Counted from the stretch's first letter, positions 25,700 to 34,371 are shown. The stretch is DNA of 64,000 nt from Tenuifilaceae bacterium CYCD (GCA_036322835.1 AP027304.1:1612001-1676000); one strand, 5' to 3'. Numbers and translations: made by a program. The notes: generated from the letters alone by a model not told the origin.

Positions 25700-26545
25700 A
25701 TGACTGATTTAGAAAATCTTAAAAAAATCGCAACGCAGGTTCGTCGCGATATTATTCGTATGGTGCATAAACCCTCAAGTGGGCACCCCGGGGGATCGTT
25801 GGGTTGTGCTGATTTCTTCACTGCACTTTACTTCGATGTTTTAAACATCAATCCACAGAAATTTACCATGGATGGTAATGGCGAGGATTTGTTCTTTTTG
25901 TCCAATGGTCACCTATCAGCAGCATGGTATAGCGTTTTAGCCCGTAAGGGATATTTTGATGTTAAGGAACTTTCAACATTCCGGTTGATTGATTCCAGAT
26001 TGCAGGGGCATCCAACTCCAGCAGAGCATTTGCCTGGCATTAGAGTTGCATCAGGTTCGCTGGGTCAAGGATTGTCTGTTGCCTGTGGTGCAGCATTAGC
26101 CAAAAAACTCAACAACGATAAGAGTACAGTTTATACGCTTCATGGCGATGGTGAGTTGCAGGAAGGGCAAATTTGGGAGGCAGTTCTATTTGCTGCCGCA
26201 AAAAAGATTGATAATATCATTTCAACTGTAGATTACAACGGAAAGCAGATTGATGGACCTGTTGACTCAGTTGTAACATTAGGCAATTTGAAAGCAAAAT
26301 GGGAATCGTTTGGTTGGGATGTGCTAGAAACCAATGGAAACGATATGGGACAACTTATTGCAACCCTAAAAGAGGCAAAAAATCATACAGGCAAGGGAAA
26401 ACCAGTTGTTATTTTGATGCGTACCGAAATGGGTATGGGTGTCGATTTTATGATGGGAACCCATAAGTGGCATGGCAAGGCTCCAAACGATGAGGAGTTT
26501 AATAAAGCGATGGCTCAACTTCCCGAAACCGTTGGAGATTTTTAA
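25700..26545 (+). CDS. transketolase, N-terminal (thiamine-diphosphate) subunit
   Basis: 281 residues equal to the first half of transketolase. Substrate and cofactor His residues in SSGHPGGSLG (27-36) and LQGHPTP, and the ThDP-binding motif GDGELQEGQIWE (149-160) ending in an Asn-containing DYNG. It pairs with the gene at 27060 to make the full enzyme of the non-oxidative pentose phosphate pathway. Split transketolases are known in archaea and some Bacteroidetes and Firmicutes; here another gene lies between the halves. Confidence 0.93.
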   Translation: MTDLENLKKIATQVRRDIIRMVHKPSSGHPGGSLGCADFFTALYFDVLNINPQKFTMDGNGEDLFFLSNGHLSAAWYSVLARKGYFDVKELSTFRLIDSRLQGHPTPAEHLPGIRVASGSLGQGLSVACGAALAKKLNNDKSTVYTLHGDGELQEGQIWEAVLFAAAKKIDNIISTVDYNGKQIDGPVDSVVTLGNLKAKWESFGWDVLETNGNDMGQLIATLKEAKNHTGKGKPVVILMRTEMGMGVDFMMGTHKWHGKAPNDEEFNKAMAQLPETVGDF

Positions 26546-26573
26546 ATCGATTAATCTTTAAAAATCAATAAAG

Positions 26574-26972
26574 ATGAAAAACATTGCTGTAATTGCTCAC
26601 GATGCAAAGAAACAAGAGCTGGCAAGATTCTTAAAGGATCACGAAGAATGGCTCCCTGGTGTAAACCTATTGGCAACAGGGAGAACTGCTGAGTTTATTG
26701 AAGAGCAAGGCATTAAATGTCGGCATTTGAGCCCAGGGCAGTCGGGTGGATACAACGAGATTACCGAGATGATTCAAAAACACGAGGTTGACATTGTTAT
26801 CTTCCTTCGCGATCATAAAGTTGTTCAGGCTCATCACGAGGATATCCGACGCTTGCTTGAGGCTTGCAATGTAAATAATATTCCTCTTGCAACAAATCAA
26901 GCAACGGCTGAGTTGGTTATACTTGGACAGATTCGTCTGGAGGCAATTGAAAGAATGAAGCGTAACGCTTAA
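26574..26972 (+). CDS. methylglyoxal synthase-like protein, catalytic Asp replaced
   Basis: 132 residues of the MGS fold. Matches to methylglyoxal synthase: start IAVIAHDAKK (Asp10), ATGRTAEF in place of ATGTTG, HHEDIRRLLEACNVNNIPLATNQATAE at the C-terminal side with His87 and Asp90 kept. In known MgsA the block GGDQQ holds the catalytic Asp (Asp71 in E. coli); here it reads GGYNE, with Tyr60 at that position. So it may not make methylglyoxal from dihydroxyacetone phosphate. It lies 28 bases after the N-half and 87 bases before the C-half of transketolase, in the same operon. Confidence 0.78.
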   Translation: MKNIAVIAHDAKKQELARFLKDHEEWLPGVNLLATGRTAEFIEEQGIKCRHLSPGQSGGYNEITEMIQKHEVDIVIFLRDHKVVQAHHEDIRRLLEACNVNNIPLATNQATAELVILGQIRLEAIERMKRNA

Positions 26973-27059
26973 TATTAAACTCATTTCAAAGAACCGATAC
27001 CTTAAGATATAAGTCTTTTCAGGATTTATAATTGTGGGTGATTGAAAAAACTACAAAGA

Positions 27060-28010
27060 ATGAAATATACATCAACAGGAAATAAGGATACACGCTCTGG
27101 CTTTGGAGCAGGATTGTATGAATTGGGAAAATCGAATCAAAATGTTGTTGCACTTTGTGCCGATCTCATAGGATCGCTTAAAATGGAGGAATTTGTTAAA
27201 GAATTCCCCGATCGTTTTGTTCAAACAGGTATTGCTGAAGCTAATATGATTGGAATGGCTGCGGGACTGACAGTTGGTGGCAAAATTCCTTTTGCAGGAA
27301 CCTTTGCGGCATTTGCAACAGGTAGGGTGTACGATCAAATTCGCCAGTGCGTAGCTTATTCCAATAAGAATGTGAAGATTTGCGCATCGCATGCAGGTTT
27401 GACTCTTGGCGAGGATGGCGCGACTCACCAGATGATGGAGGATTTGGGCTTGATGAAGATGCTCCCTAATATGACAGTTATAAATCCATGCGACTATAAT
27501 CAAACTAAGGCTGCAACGTTGGCCATTGCAAAGCATGTTGGTCCGGTTTACTTACGCTTTGGCCGCCCTGCTGTCCCCAACTTTACACCAGCCGATCAGG
27601 AATTTGTGATCGGGAAAGCTGTTGTGCTCGAGGAGGGAACTCAGGTTTCGATTTTTGCTACGGGTCATTTGGTATGGAAAGCGCTTGAGGCTGCCGAAAT
27701 CCTTGCACAAAAAGGTATCTCTGCTGAAGTTATCAATATTCACACCATAAAGCCTTTGGACGAGGAGGCGATTATTCGCTCGGTTAGCAAGACTCGCTGC
27801 GCGGTTTCTGCAGAGGAGCATATGATGAATGGAGGTTTGGGCGATAGTATTGCTCAACTACTTGCCCGTAAGTTGCCCGCTCCTTTGGAGATTGTTGCTG
27901 TGGATGATAAGTTTGGCGAAAGCGGTACACCTAACGATTTAATGGTGAAGTACGGACTTGATACACCAAATATTGTTGAGGCTGCCCTAAAAGTAATTGC
28001 ACGTAAATAA
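27060..28010 (+). CDS. transketolase, C-terminal subunit
   Basis: 316 residues equal to the pyrimidine-binding and C-terminal domains of transketolase. The catalytic Glu lies in TGIAEANMIGMAAG and the loop EDGATHQMMEDLG follows; a C-terminal TK domain with INIHTIKPLDEEAI completes it. Start ATG 27060; a TTG six codons upstream is unlikely. It works with the subunit at 25700-26545. The ECF sigma gene begins 10 bases downstream, so read-through is possible. Confidence 0.93.
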   Translation: MKYTSTGNKDTRSGFGAGLYELGKSNQNVVALCADLIGSLKMEEFVKEFPDRFVQTGIAEANMIGMAAGLTVGGKIPFAGTFAAFATGRVYDQIRQCVAYSNKNVKICASHAGLTLGEDGATHQMMEDLGLMKMLPNMTVINPCDYNQTKAATLAIAKHVGPVYLRFGRPAVPNFTPADQEFVIGKAVVLEEGTQVSIFATGHLVWKALEAAEILAQKGISAEVINIHTIKPLDEEAIIRSVSKTRCAVSAEEHMMNGGLGDSIAQLLARKLPAPLEIVAVDDKFGESGTPNDLMVKYGLDTPNIVEAALKVIARK

Positions 28011-28020
28011 CATTGGTTGA

Positions 28021-28569
28021 ATGAATAGCTATTCCGATAAGGAACTGCTCGATATGTTTCGCAGTAGCGAAACAAAAAATTATGCATTTAACCTATTAGT
28101 AAGAAAATACCAGGAACGTTTGTATTGGCACATTCGTAAGATTGTTATTAGCCATGACGATACTGATGATGTAATTCAGAATACTTTTTTAAAGGTTTGG
28201 GGAGGGTTGGAGTCGTTCCGTGAAGATTCGCAGTTGTTTACGTGGCTTTACCGGATAGCTACCAACGAAGCCCTTACCTTTTTGAAAAAAAAGAAGATGA
28301 AGTATCTCTTGCCTCTTGTTGATGTGGAGCAACAATTGTGCAGAACGTTAGAGAGCGATTCTTTTGTGGATGGAAATGAATTACAGGTAAAACTTCAAAA
28401 AGCAATTCTGAAATTACCTGAAAAGCAGAGGGTCGTATTCAATATGAAGTATTTTGATGAAATGAAGTACGAAGATATGTCCGATGTTCTTGGAACATCT
28501 GTGGGAGCGCTAAAAGCATCATTTCATCATGCTGTAAAAAAAATCGAAAAATTTTTAGAGGAAGATTAA
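28021..28569 (+). CDS. ECF RNA polymerase sigma factor
   Basis: 182 residues: region 2 (FNLLVRKYQERLYWHIRKIV, DDTDDVIQNTFLKVW) and region 4 (LPEKQRVVFNMKYFDEMKY, DVLGTSVGALKASFHHAVKKIE). It differs from the FecI-like factor at 21284. First gene of a module with a membrane protein and a small periplasmic protein; see the next two entries. Confidence 0.92.
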   Translation: MNSYSDKELLDMFRSSETKNYAFNLLVRKYQERLYWHIRKIVISHDDTDDVIQNTFLKVWGGLESFREDSQLFTWLYRIATNEALTFLKKKKMKYLLPLVDVEQQLCRTLESDSFVDGNELQVKLQKAILKLPEKQRVVFNMKYFDEMKYEDMSDVLGTSVGALKASFHHAVKKIEKFLEED

Positions 28570-28615
28570 ACCTTGTAGTGTTTTTATCATCCTAACAATA
28601 GAAAACGTTTTGAGA

Positions 28616-29083
28616 ATGAGTAGTAAGGAAAATATGGAGTTTGATGATTTTAAGGCGGGGAAGAATTTGCCGTTCTCTGTTCCAGATGGGTATTTTGATG
28701 GTTTGCCAAGCAGAATACAGGATAAAGTAAATGCTTCGGTGAATTCTAATTCTATTGTGGAACGAGAGGGTTGGATGGTATCATTGCGCTCGCAGTTGGC
28801 CTTTGCTGCTGGGTTTGTTTTCATGGCAGTATTGGGCTATTTTGGGTATTATTTATCTCGTCCTTTAGCACAACAATCGAGGAAATCTGCTGGAACTGAT
28901 TATGTGGAAATAGTAAGCCGTACTATTTCTGATTTTGAGGATATCGATCTGTATCGTGCCATTGAGAATAAGAAAAGACAGGATAGTTTAGATAAGGCAA
29001 CAAGGGAACTGTACCAAAGATACTATGTTCGTAGCAATAATTGCATATCTATCATCGACGAGAAAAAAGAAATTGAACCATGA
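28616..29083 (+). CDS. putative membrane anti-sigma factor
   Basis: 155 residues from ATG 28616 (TTG 28610 is two codons earlier). The cytoplasmic part has the motif LPFSVPDGYFDGLPSRI, often found in short Bacteroidetes proteins encoded after ECF sigma genes; one membrane helix follows (about 63-82); the rest is a charged periplasmic region of about 70 residues. Position directly after the sigma gene and topology suggest an anti-sigma role (inference). The end overlaps the next gene by 4 bases (ATGA). Confidence 0.72.
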   Translation: MSSKENMEFDDFKAGKNLPFSVPDGYFDGLPSRIQDKVNASVNSNSIVEREGWMVSLRSQLAFAAGFVFMAVLGYFGYYLSRPLAQQSRKSAGTDYVEIVSRTISDFEDIDLYRAIENKKRQDSLDKATRELYQRYYVRSNNCISIIDEKKEIEP

Positions 29084-29517
29084 TTTTGCTCAGACGATTA
29101 TTAGTATTCATTTTAGTTGCATTTAGCTTTTCCCTGTCGGCTCAAACTGATTCGGAAAAAGCACTAAAGGCAGAAAAGGTAACGTTTATTACGAACAAAC
29201 TTCAGTTAACACCCGAAGAGGCAAAAGTCTTTTGGCCAATTTATGATGAGTATTGGGAACGCAAAATATCAATTCTTAATGAGCGAAGAAAAATTGTTGA
29301 TGAATTTGCCAAGGATATGGACAAATTATCTGAGGCCGATATAGTAAACTATACCAATAGATATGTAAATTCTAACAAGCAAGAGGCCGAACTGCTTTCG
29401 GAATTTAATATCAAGCTTAGAGCGATACTCCCACCTAAGAAAATAATGCTGCTTTATCAATCCAACTATGAGTTTAAGGATTACCTTTTGAAAAAGGTAA
29501 AAGAATCGGGCAAATAG
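29080..29517 (+). CDS. periplasmic helical protein (sensor of ECF sigma type)
   Basis: 145 residues: signal peptide (1-20, ending LSAQ) then helices. The motif LTPEEAKVFWPIYDEYWERK resembles the LTxxQ-type helical repeat of Spy/CpxP chaperones, and such proteins are often annotated as sensors of ECF-type sigma factors in Bacteroidetes. Its ATG overlaps the stop of the membrane protein gene, so translation is probably coupled. Proposed role: periplasmic ligand or chaperone that tunes the anti-sigma protein. Confidence 0.75.
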   Translation: MILLRRLLVFILVAFSFSLSAQTDSEKALKAEKVTFITNKLQLTPEEAKVFWPIYDEYWERKISILNERRKIVDEFAKDMDKLSEADIVNYTNRYVNSNKQEAELLSEFNIKLRAILPPKKIMLLYQSNYEFKDYLLKKVKESGK

Positions 29518-29577
29518 GTGATGCGAAAATTTTAGTCAATTATTTTTTCAAACCTCATTTCCATTTTAACTTTTTTT

Positions 29578-29585
29578 TACATTTG
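29578..29585 (+). promoter_or_regulatory. putative -7 box of the SiaC-like gene
   Basis: TACATTTG, 26 bases before the ATG at 29612. No clear TTTG at the right distance upstream. Confidence 0.35.
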
Positions 29586-29611
29586 TCGCTGACACTTTTA
29601 TAAGAGAGGTT

Positions 29612-30019
29612 ATGATTCAGAACGAGAATTTGGTTGATTTAATTGACTTACACATCCCCGCAACAACAGAAACACCAGAGGTGAAATGTTCCAAAGAATT
29701 AGGCGAGATAGTGATGATTGGAAACCTTATACCAAGTGATCCCAAATCTTTTTTTGCTCCAATTCTTCGTTGGTTTAATGTTTATACCTTGGAGTACAAC
29801 CCTCAGAACATAATAGTTCATTTCTATTTGACCTTTGTTAACGGATGTTCTGAGCATTACCTTGGATCATTGCTAAAGAACTTAGAGGATCTTTACTCCA
29901 GAGGATTAAAAGTTGAAATCATTTGTCATTACGAATCGGATGATACCGATATGCGTGATTGGGGAAGGGATTTGAAACAAGCGGTCAAACTTCCTATAGA
30001 ACTTATTGAAATAAACTAA
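29612..30019 (+). CDS. SiaC-like regulatory phosphoprotein (DUF1987)
   Basis: 135 residues with the DUF1987 pattern: IPATTETPEV, GEIVMIGNLIPSDPKSFFAPI, then LTFVNGCSEHYLGSLLKNLEDL. In Pseudomonas SiaC, the Thr/Ser in the equivalent strand-to-helix turn is phosphorylated by SiaB and dephosphorylated by SiaA, controlling a diguanylate cyclase. Here Ser in NGCSEHY occupies that turn, with Gly-Cys before it. No SiaA/SiaB gene and no cyclase are nearby, so it is an orphan. Upstream sequence AGAGAGGT may serve as a weak ribosome site. Confidence 0.78.
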   Translation: MIQNENLVDLIDLHIPATTETPEVKCSKELGEIVMIGNLIPSDPKSFFAPILRWFNVYTLEYNPQNIIVHFYLTFVNGCSEHYLGSLLKNLEDLYSRGLKVEIICHYESDDTDMRDWGRDLKQAVKLPIELIEIN

Positions 30020-30021
30020 AC

Positions 30022-30052
30022 AAAAAATCCTCGGCAAACCGAGGATTTTTTT
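30022..30052. terminator. bidirectional terminator between the SiaC-like gene and hutH
   Basis: AAAAAATCCTCGG / CCGAGGATTTTTTT with loop CAAA. It serves converging genes; both strands have T runs. Confidence 0.92.
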
Positions 30053-30070
30053 ATGAGTATTTGCACAGAT

Positions 30071-31567
30071 TTATCTCTCAAATTTTCCTTGACGAATAAA
30101 CTCAACTGTTTTGTCAATCTCCTTGTACATAATCTTATCGAGTTCAATAAAAGGTACAATTTGACGGTAATCTGCAATAAACTCCTCAATATATGGCGAT
30201 GATTTTGCGGGGCGACGGAACTCCAATGCTTGTGCAGCATTAAATAGTTCAATCGCTAAAATTCGCTCCACATTATCAATCACCCTGAGCAACTTTGTTG
30301 CAGCATTTGCTCCCATACTTACGTGATCCTCTTGGCCATTAGAAGACACAATAGAATCAACTGATGCAGGGGTGCAAAGCTGCTTGTTTTGGCTTACCAT
30401 AGCAGCTGCAGCATACTGAGGAATCATAAAACCTGAATTCAAGCCAGGATTTGCCACTAAAAATTCTGGAAGACCTCGTAAGCCTAGAATTAACTGAGCC
30501 GTACGGCGCTCTGAGATATTTGCCAACTCTGCAAGGGCAATTGCCAGAAAATCGTAGGTTATGGCTAGAGGTTGACCATGGAAATTTCCACCTGAGATAA
30601 TTAAATCCTCATCGGGCCAGATGGTTGGGTTATCGGTAACGGAATTTATTTCGGTTAAGAGAACACCTGCAACGTAGTTGATGGCATCCTTGGATGCTCC
30701 GTGAACCTGAGGCATACAGCGGAACGAGTATGGATCCTGCACGTGCTTCTTGGGACGAGAAATTAACTCGCTACCCTCAAGAATCTTTCTAAGATTGCGC
30801 GCAGTCTCAATTTGCCCCTGATGTGGACGAACATTCTGTATGTTAGCGTGGAAAGGATCAATTCTACCATCGAAAGCCTCAAGCGAAACAGCCCCAATAA
30901 TATCAGAAATCTTAGCAATCTTGAAAGCCTTAACCATTGCATAAACACCGTGAGAGCTCATAAACTGGGTGCCATTCAGCAAAGCTAATCCCTCCTTTGA
31001 GCGGAGCTCGATGGGTTTCCAACTCATTTCTTTCAGAACATCCTCTGCTGGACGGATTTTGCCATTGTGACGGACTTCTCCCATTCCAATCAATGGAAGG
31101 AATAGGTTTGAAAGTGGCGCCAAATCGCCCGATGCTCCCAATGAGCCACGGTCGTAAACCACAGGGAGAATATCGTTATTGTAAAAATCGACAATACGCT
31201 GAACTGTTTCAACCTGAACACCTGAATGTCCCAACGAAAGGGCGTGTGCTTTTAGGAAAAGCATCAACTTAACAATTTCGGGAGCAACCTCATCGCCAGT
31301 GCTACAAGCATGCGACATCACAAGGTTATTCTGCAATTGCGAAAGCTCATCCTTTGAAATGGTGCGGTTGCAAAGTGAACCAAAGCCAGTTGTAATACCA
31401 TAGATTGGAGCACTTTCGTTCTCCATTTTAGCATCGAGGTAGTTGCGGCACTTACTGATAAGTTCAACCGACTCCTTAGATAATTCAAGTTTATACTGCG
31501 AGTTGATTAAATCGTCCATCAACTCCCAGGTTAATGCTTTAGGCGATATTTGGTGTGTTTTTATCAT
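30071..31567 (-). CDS. hutH: histidine ammonia-lyase
   Basis: 498 residues, deaminating histidine to urocanate. The self-made MIO cofactor comes from Ala145-Ser146-Gly147 in GSLGASGDLAPLS; GITTGFGSL near residue 57 gives the active-site Tyr loop. Other conserved blocks include QDHVSM and SRPxK-type residues. hisS lies directly upstream (15-base gap), so the gene is probably co-transcribed with histidyl-tRNA synthetase. hutU, hutI and hutG are not in the window. Confidence 0.96.
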   Translation of the reverse strand: MIKTHQISPKALTWELMDDLINSQYKLELSKESVELISKCRNYLDAKMENESAPIYGITTGFGSLCNRTISKDELSQLQNNLVMSHACSTGDEVAPEIVKLMLFLKAHALSLGHSGVQVETVQRIVDFYNNDILPVVYDRGSLGASGDLAPLSNLFLPLIGMGEVRHNGKIRPAEDVLKEMSWKPIELRSKEGLALLNGTQFMSSHGVYAMVKAFKIAKISDIIGAVSLEAFDGRIDPFHANIQNVRPHQGQIETARNLRKILEGSELISRPKKHVQDPYSFRCMPQVHGASKDAINYVAGVLLTEINSVTDNPTIWPDEDLIISGGNFHGQPLAITYDFLAIALAELANISERRTAQLILGLRGLPEFLVANPGLNSGFMIPQYAAAAMVSQNKQLCTPASVDSIVSSNGQEDHVSMGANAATKLLRVIDNVERILAIELFNAAQALEFRRPAKSSPYIEEFIADYRQIVPFIELDKIMYKEIDKTVEFIRQGKFER

Positions 31568-31582
31568 AGGTTTATGTTTGTT

Positions 31583-32956
31583 TTAGATACTTTTCTTGAT
31601 GTAGTTTGATATTTCGGAGTAAGCAATGGAAACCTGTTCGCCAGTTTCCATATTTTTAACCGAAAGCTGATTGTTTTGAACCTCGTTTTCACCAGCAATC
31701 ACCACAAATTTTATTTTACGGCTATTGGCGTAATCGAACTGTTTTTTCATTTTGGCAGAATCGGGGTATAGCTCAGCGCTCACCCCAGCATTGCGTAGTT
31801 CACGAATGGCTTTAAGACAGTATGCTGCCTCCTTACTGCTGAAGTTGGCAAACATTACCTGGGTTGATGAAAGCAAGCTTTCGGGGAATAGATTTAGTTG
31901 AAGCATAACATCGTAAATTCGGTCGGCACCAAACGAAACGCCAACGCCACTAACGTTCTTCAACCCGAAAATACCAGTAAGGTCATCGTAGCGGCCACCA
32001 CCACAAATACTGCCTATTTCGGCATCGGCAGCTTTAACCTCAAAAATTGCCCCAGTATAGTAGTTCAATCCGCGAGCAAGCGATAAATCGAGTTCAATTG
32101 TGGTAGATAAATCACCAACCTGACTAATATAGCCAAGAAGTTCCTCCATCTCAGCAACACCCTTTAATCCAATTTCAGATGAAGCCAGAACTCCTTTCAG
32201 CGTACTCAATTTTTCAGCATTGGTTCCGCTTAAAGTGATAATTGGTTGTAACTTAGAGATTGCAGTATCGGATACACCTTTTGAGCGAAGCTCCTCGTTT
32301 ACGGCATCCAGCCCAATCTTTTCAATCTTATCAATTGCAACCGTAATATCTGTTAGTCGTTGCGATTCGCCAATTACCTCTGCAATTCCGCTTAAAATCT
32401 TGCGGTTATTCAGCTTGAGAATGGTTCTAACTTTTAGCCTTTCGAAAACCTCGTTGATGATTAGCACAAGTTCAGCCTCATTGAAGAGCGAGTTTGAGCC
32501 AATTACATCAACATCGCATTGGTAGAATTCGCGGTAGCGACCTTTCTGCGGTCTATCGGCGCGCCAAACAGGCTGAACTTGGTAACGTTTAAATGGAAAG
32601 GTTATGTCATTTTGGTACTGAACCACAAAGCGTGCAAAAGGAACAGTTAAATCGTAACGCAAACCTTTCTCGCTTATATCAAGCGCAATAGAGTTTGAGT
32701 TGCCCGGTTTTATCTTGTTTATATCAACCTTATCGATAAAGTCGCCAGAGTTAAGAATCTTAAAAAGAAGTTTATCGCCCTCTTCGCCATACTTTCCAAG
32801 TAAGGTGGTAAGGTTTTCCATAGCAGGAGTCTCTATTGGCTGATAGCCATATCGGTTAAAAACCTGACGGATATTGTCGAATATATAGTTACGCCGAACC
32901 ATTTGTTCGGGACCAAAATCGCGGGTTCCTTTTGGAATTGATGGTTTTGTTGCCAT
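31583..32956 (-). CDS. hisS: histidine--tRNA ligase
   Basis: 457-residue class II synthetase. Seen: [13 protein letters not shown] at the start, motif 2 region [20 protein letters not shown], HisA block [15 protein letters not shown], motif 3 GGGRYDDL...GVSFGADRI, and the C-terminal anticodon domain. Start ATG 32956 ([10 protein letters not shown]) is preferred over a frame open to 32992. A minus-strand TAGGTTTG (32997-32990) may be the -7 promoter box. Confidence 0.96.
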   Translation of the reverse strand: MATKPSIPKGTRDFGPEQMVRRNYIFDNIRQVFNRYGYQPIETPAMENLTTLLGKYGEEGDKLLFKILNSGDFIDKVDINKIKPGNSNSIALDISEKGLRYDLTVPFARFVVQYQNDITFPFKRYQVQPVWRADRPQKGRYREFYQCDVDVIGSNSLFNEAELVLIINEVFERLKVRTILKLNNRKILSGIAEVIGESQRLTDITVAIDKIEKIGLDAVNEELRSKGVSDTAISKLQPIITLSGTNAEKLSTLKGVLASSEIGLKGVAEMEELLGYISQVGDLSTTIELDLSLARGLNYYTGAIFEVKAADAEIGSICGGGRYDDLTGIFGLKNVSGVGVSFGADRIYDVMLQLNLFPESLLSSTQVMFANFSSKEAAYCLKAIRELRNAGVSAELYPDSAKMKKQFDYANSRKIKFVVIAGENEVQNNQLSVKNMETGEQVSIAYSEISNYIKKSI

Positions 32957-32989
32957 ACTATTGTTTTTTGCATTCGAATAAATCGATTG

Positions 32990-32997
32990 CAAACCTA
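32990..32997 (-). promoter_or_regulatory. putative -7 box of hisS-hutH
   Basis: TAGGTTTG on the minus strand, 33 bases before the hisS ATG. No matching TTTG at 19-21 bases, so low confidence. Confidence 0.35.
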
Positions 32998-33125
32998 CAA
33001 TTTTTTTCCCAACCCACTGATGTTGTAAATCATGTTGAGACGAAATAAGTTGTTGGTTGTTGGTTGATAGTTGATCGAAAAGACTAGTTTTTTAATAATT
33101 TAGAATTACAAAAAATCGAATCTTT

Positions 33126-33413
33126 CTATTTTGCAAACTGCTCAAATCCTTTAGAGTACTTCACAGGGTTAAACTCCACTATTTTATAATCGGCAATTTG
33201 GTTGAGGTAGTATGGGTCGTTGTGGATAAAGTTCCAGACCTCATTGGTGTTCGCAAAGTTTGCAAGTAGCAAACCTCCTGTTCTAGGATTCTGTGGCCCT
33301 GAGCAAATCAGGTTTCCTGTTGAGTAGAATTTGTCGAGATATGCTCGGTGATTGGCGAGGTGTGCGTCAACATCCTCAATTGGTTTGATATAGGTTACTA
33401 GGACTAGGTACAT
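33126..33413 (-). CDS. YciI-like protein
   Basis: 95 residues of the YCII/dimeric alpha+beta barrel fold: HRAYLDKFYSTGNLICSGPQNPRTGGLLL with the family His and the G..L.SGP turn. Related proteins bind small molecules or act as dehalogenase-like enzymes, but the role here is unknown. It heads a row of three small genes on the minus strand when read from 34334: VOC, arfB, then this gene. Confidence 0.85.
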   Translation of the reverse strand: MYLVLVTYIKPIEDVDAHLANHRAYLDKFYSTGNLICSGPQNPRTGGLLLANFANTNEVWNFIHNDPYYLNQIADYKIVEFNPVKYSKGFEQFAK

Positions 33414-33449
33414 AGCGTTATCTGTTTTTAGTTATGCGTTATTTTGAAT

Positions 33450-33869
33450 TTACTCTGAATCTATAGATTTCCGTTGGCTTTTCTTTTCGGAATTCAGTTT
33501 TTTACTTTGTAAACGTTTCTCCTTCGATGCTTTGGTTTGCTTGGTGGGCTTGCGTTTCTTTTGTGGTGTGAGTGTTTTTTTGAGCAATGCATAAAATTTT
33601 TCAACCACTTTTTCCTTGTTGGCCAGCTGTGAGCGCTCCGACTGTGAAACCAGAATCAACTCGCCATCCTTGTTTATTTTATTCTCAAGTTTCTTTAGGA
33701 TAATTTCTTTCTCATCAGCCCAGAGCAAAACAGACTCAATAACGTTGAACCTAAGCTCAACCTTCGTGCTCACCTTGTTCACGTTTTGTCCGCCAGGGCC
33801 ACCGCTCCGCGATGTGCCAAAGGTAAACTCCGAACTGAAATCTCTATTTTGAAGTACGTCTAGTTCCAT
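33450..33869 (-). CDS. arfB: peptidyl-tRNA hydrolase ArfB (ribosome rescue)
   Basis: 139 residues: a single release-factor domain with GGQ (26-28, in RSGGPGGQNVNKVSTKV) and a basic C-terminal tail (KRKPTKQTKASKEKRLQSKK) that in ArfB/YaeJ fits into the empty mRNA channel. It frees stalled ribosomes lacking a stop codon. Too short for RF1/RF2 and lacks their codon-recognition domain. It lies 3 bases after the VOC gene. Confidence 0.92.
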   Translation of the reverse strand: MELDVLQNRDFSSEFTFGTSRSGGPGGQNVNKVSTKVELRFNVIESVLLWADEKEIILKKLENKINKDGELILVSQSERSQLANKEKVVEKFYALLKKTLTPQKKRKPTKQTKASKEKRLQSKKLNSEKKSQRKSIDSE

Positions 33870-33872
33870 TGC

Positions 33873-34334
33873 TCAAATGCTTAGTAAATTCTTAACAGTC
33901 TCAATAGGAATGCCGCTTTGAGTTGATATCTGTTCCGGACTTAAACCCTGCCTATGCATATTCGTTACAAAAACTTCCAGCGGTTCACCAATCTCAATTA
34001 AATGACTATCGGGGTCAAAAAAACGAATAGTTCTTTGCCCCCAAGGCTCGGTGTGGATAGGATGTAGTAGCGTTACGCTGTTTTGTTTCAACTTGAGGTT
34101 TATTTCATCAAGATTTTCTGCCTCAAAGCAGATTTCAAACCTATTGGAATTTGATATGGTTTTAAGTTCCTTGGTGATTATGTGCGATTCCTGGATTTCC
34201 CAAATAGTAATTCCGTTCGATAGAATGATATTCTTTCCAAAATCGTGCTCAACGCTAAGGTTGAGCAAGTTGGTGTAGAACTCTTTTGATTTTTCGATAT
34301 CCTTTACAAAAAGGGCGATGGAGTGAAATTTCAT
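33873..34334 (-). CDS. VOC-fold protein with C-terminal HTH-like tail
   Basis: 153 residues. The first 120 form a glyoxalase/VOC fold (FHSIALFVKDIEKSKEFYTNLL, DPDSHLIEIGEPLE). The last 28 (MHRQGLSPEQISTQSGIP, then IETVKNLL) look like a small helix-turn-helix of the kind seen at the end of some Bacteroidetes and clostridial VOC proteins. Metal ligands of true glyoxalase I are not complete, so the enzyme activity is uncertain. ATG 34334 chosen over a frame open to 34373. Confidence 0.8.
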   Translation of the reverse strand: MKFHSIALFVKDIEKSKEFYTNLLNLSVEHDFGKNIILSNGITIWEIQESHIITKELKTISNSNRFEICFEAENLDEINLKLKQNSVTLLHPIHTEPWGQRTIRFFDPDSHLIEIGEPLEVFVTNMHRQGLSPEQISTQSGIPIETVKNLLSI

Positions 34335-34371
34335 AGTCGGAATGGATTTTCTTTGAGAGTTTAAATATATC

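Noticed and set aside
26574-26972. Methylglyoxal-like gene as a frameshifted or broken gene
   Set aside because: The frame is intact with normal length and start; only the active-site block differs.
33041-33077. GTTGTTGGTTG repeats upstream of hisS
   Set aside because: Short simple-sequence tract with no conserved unit length.
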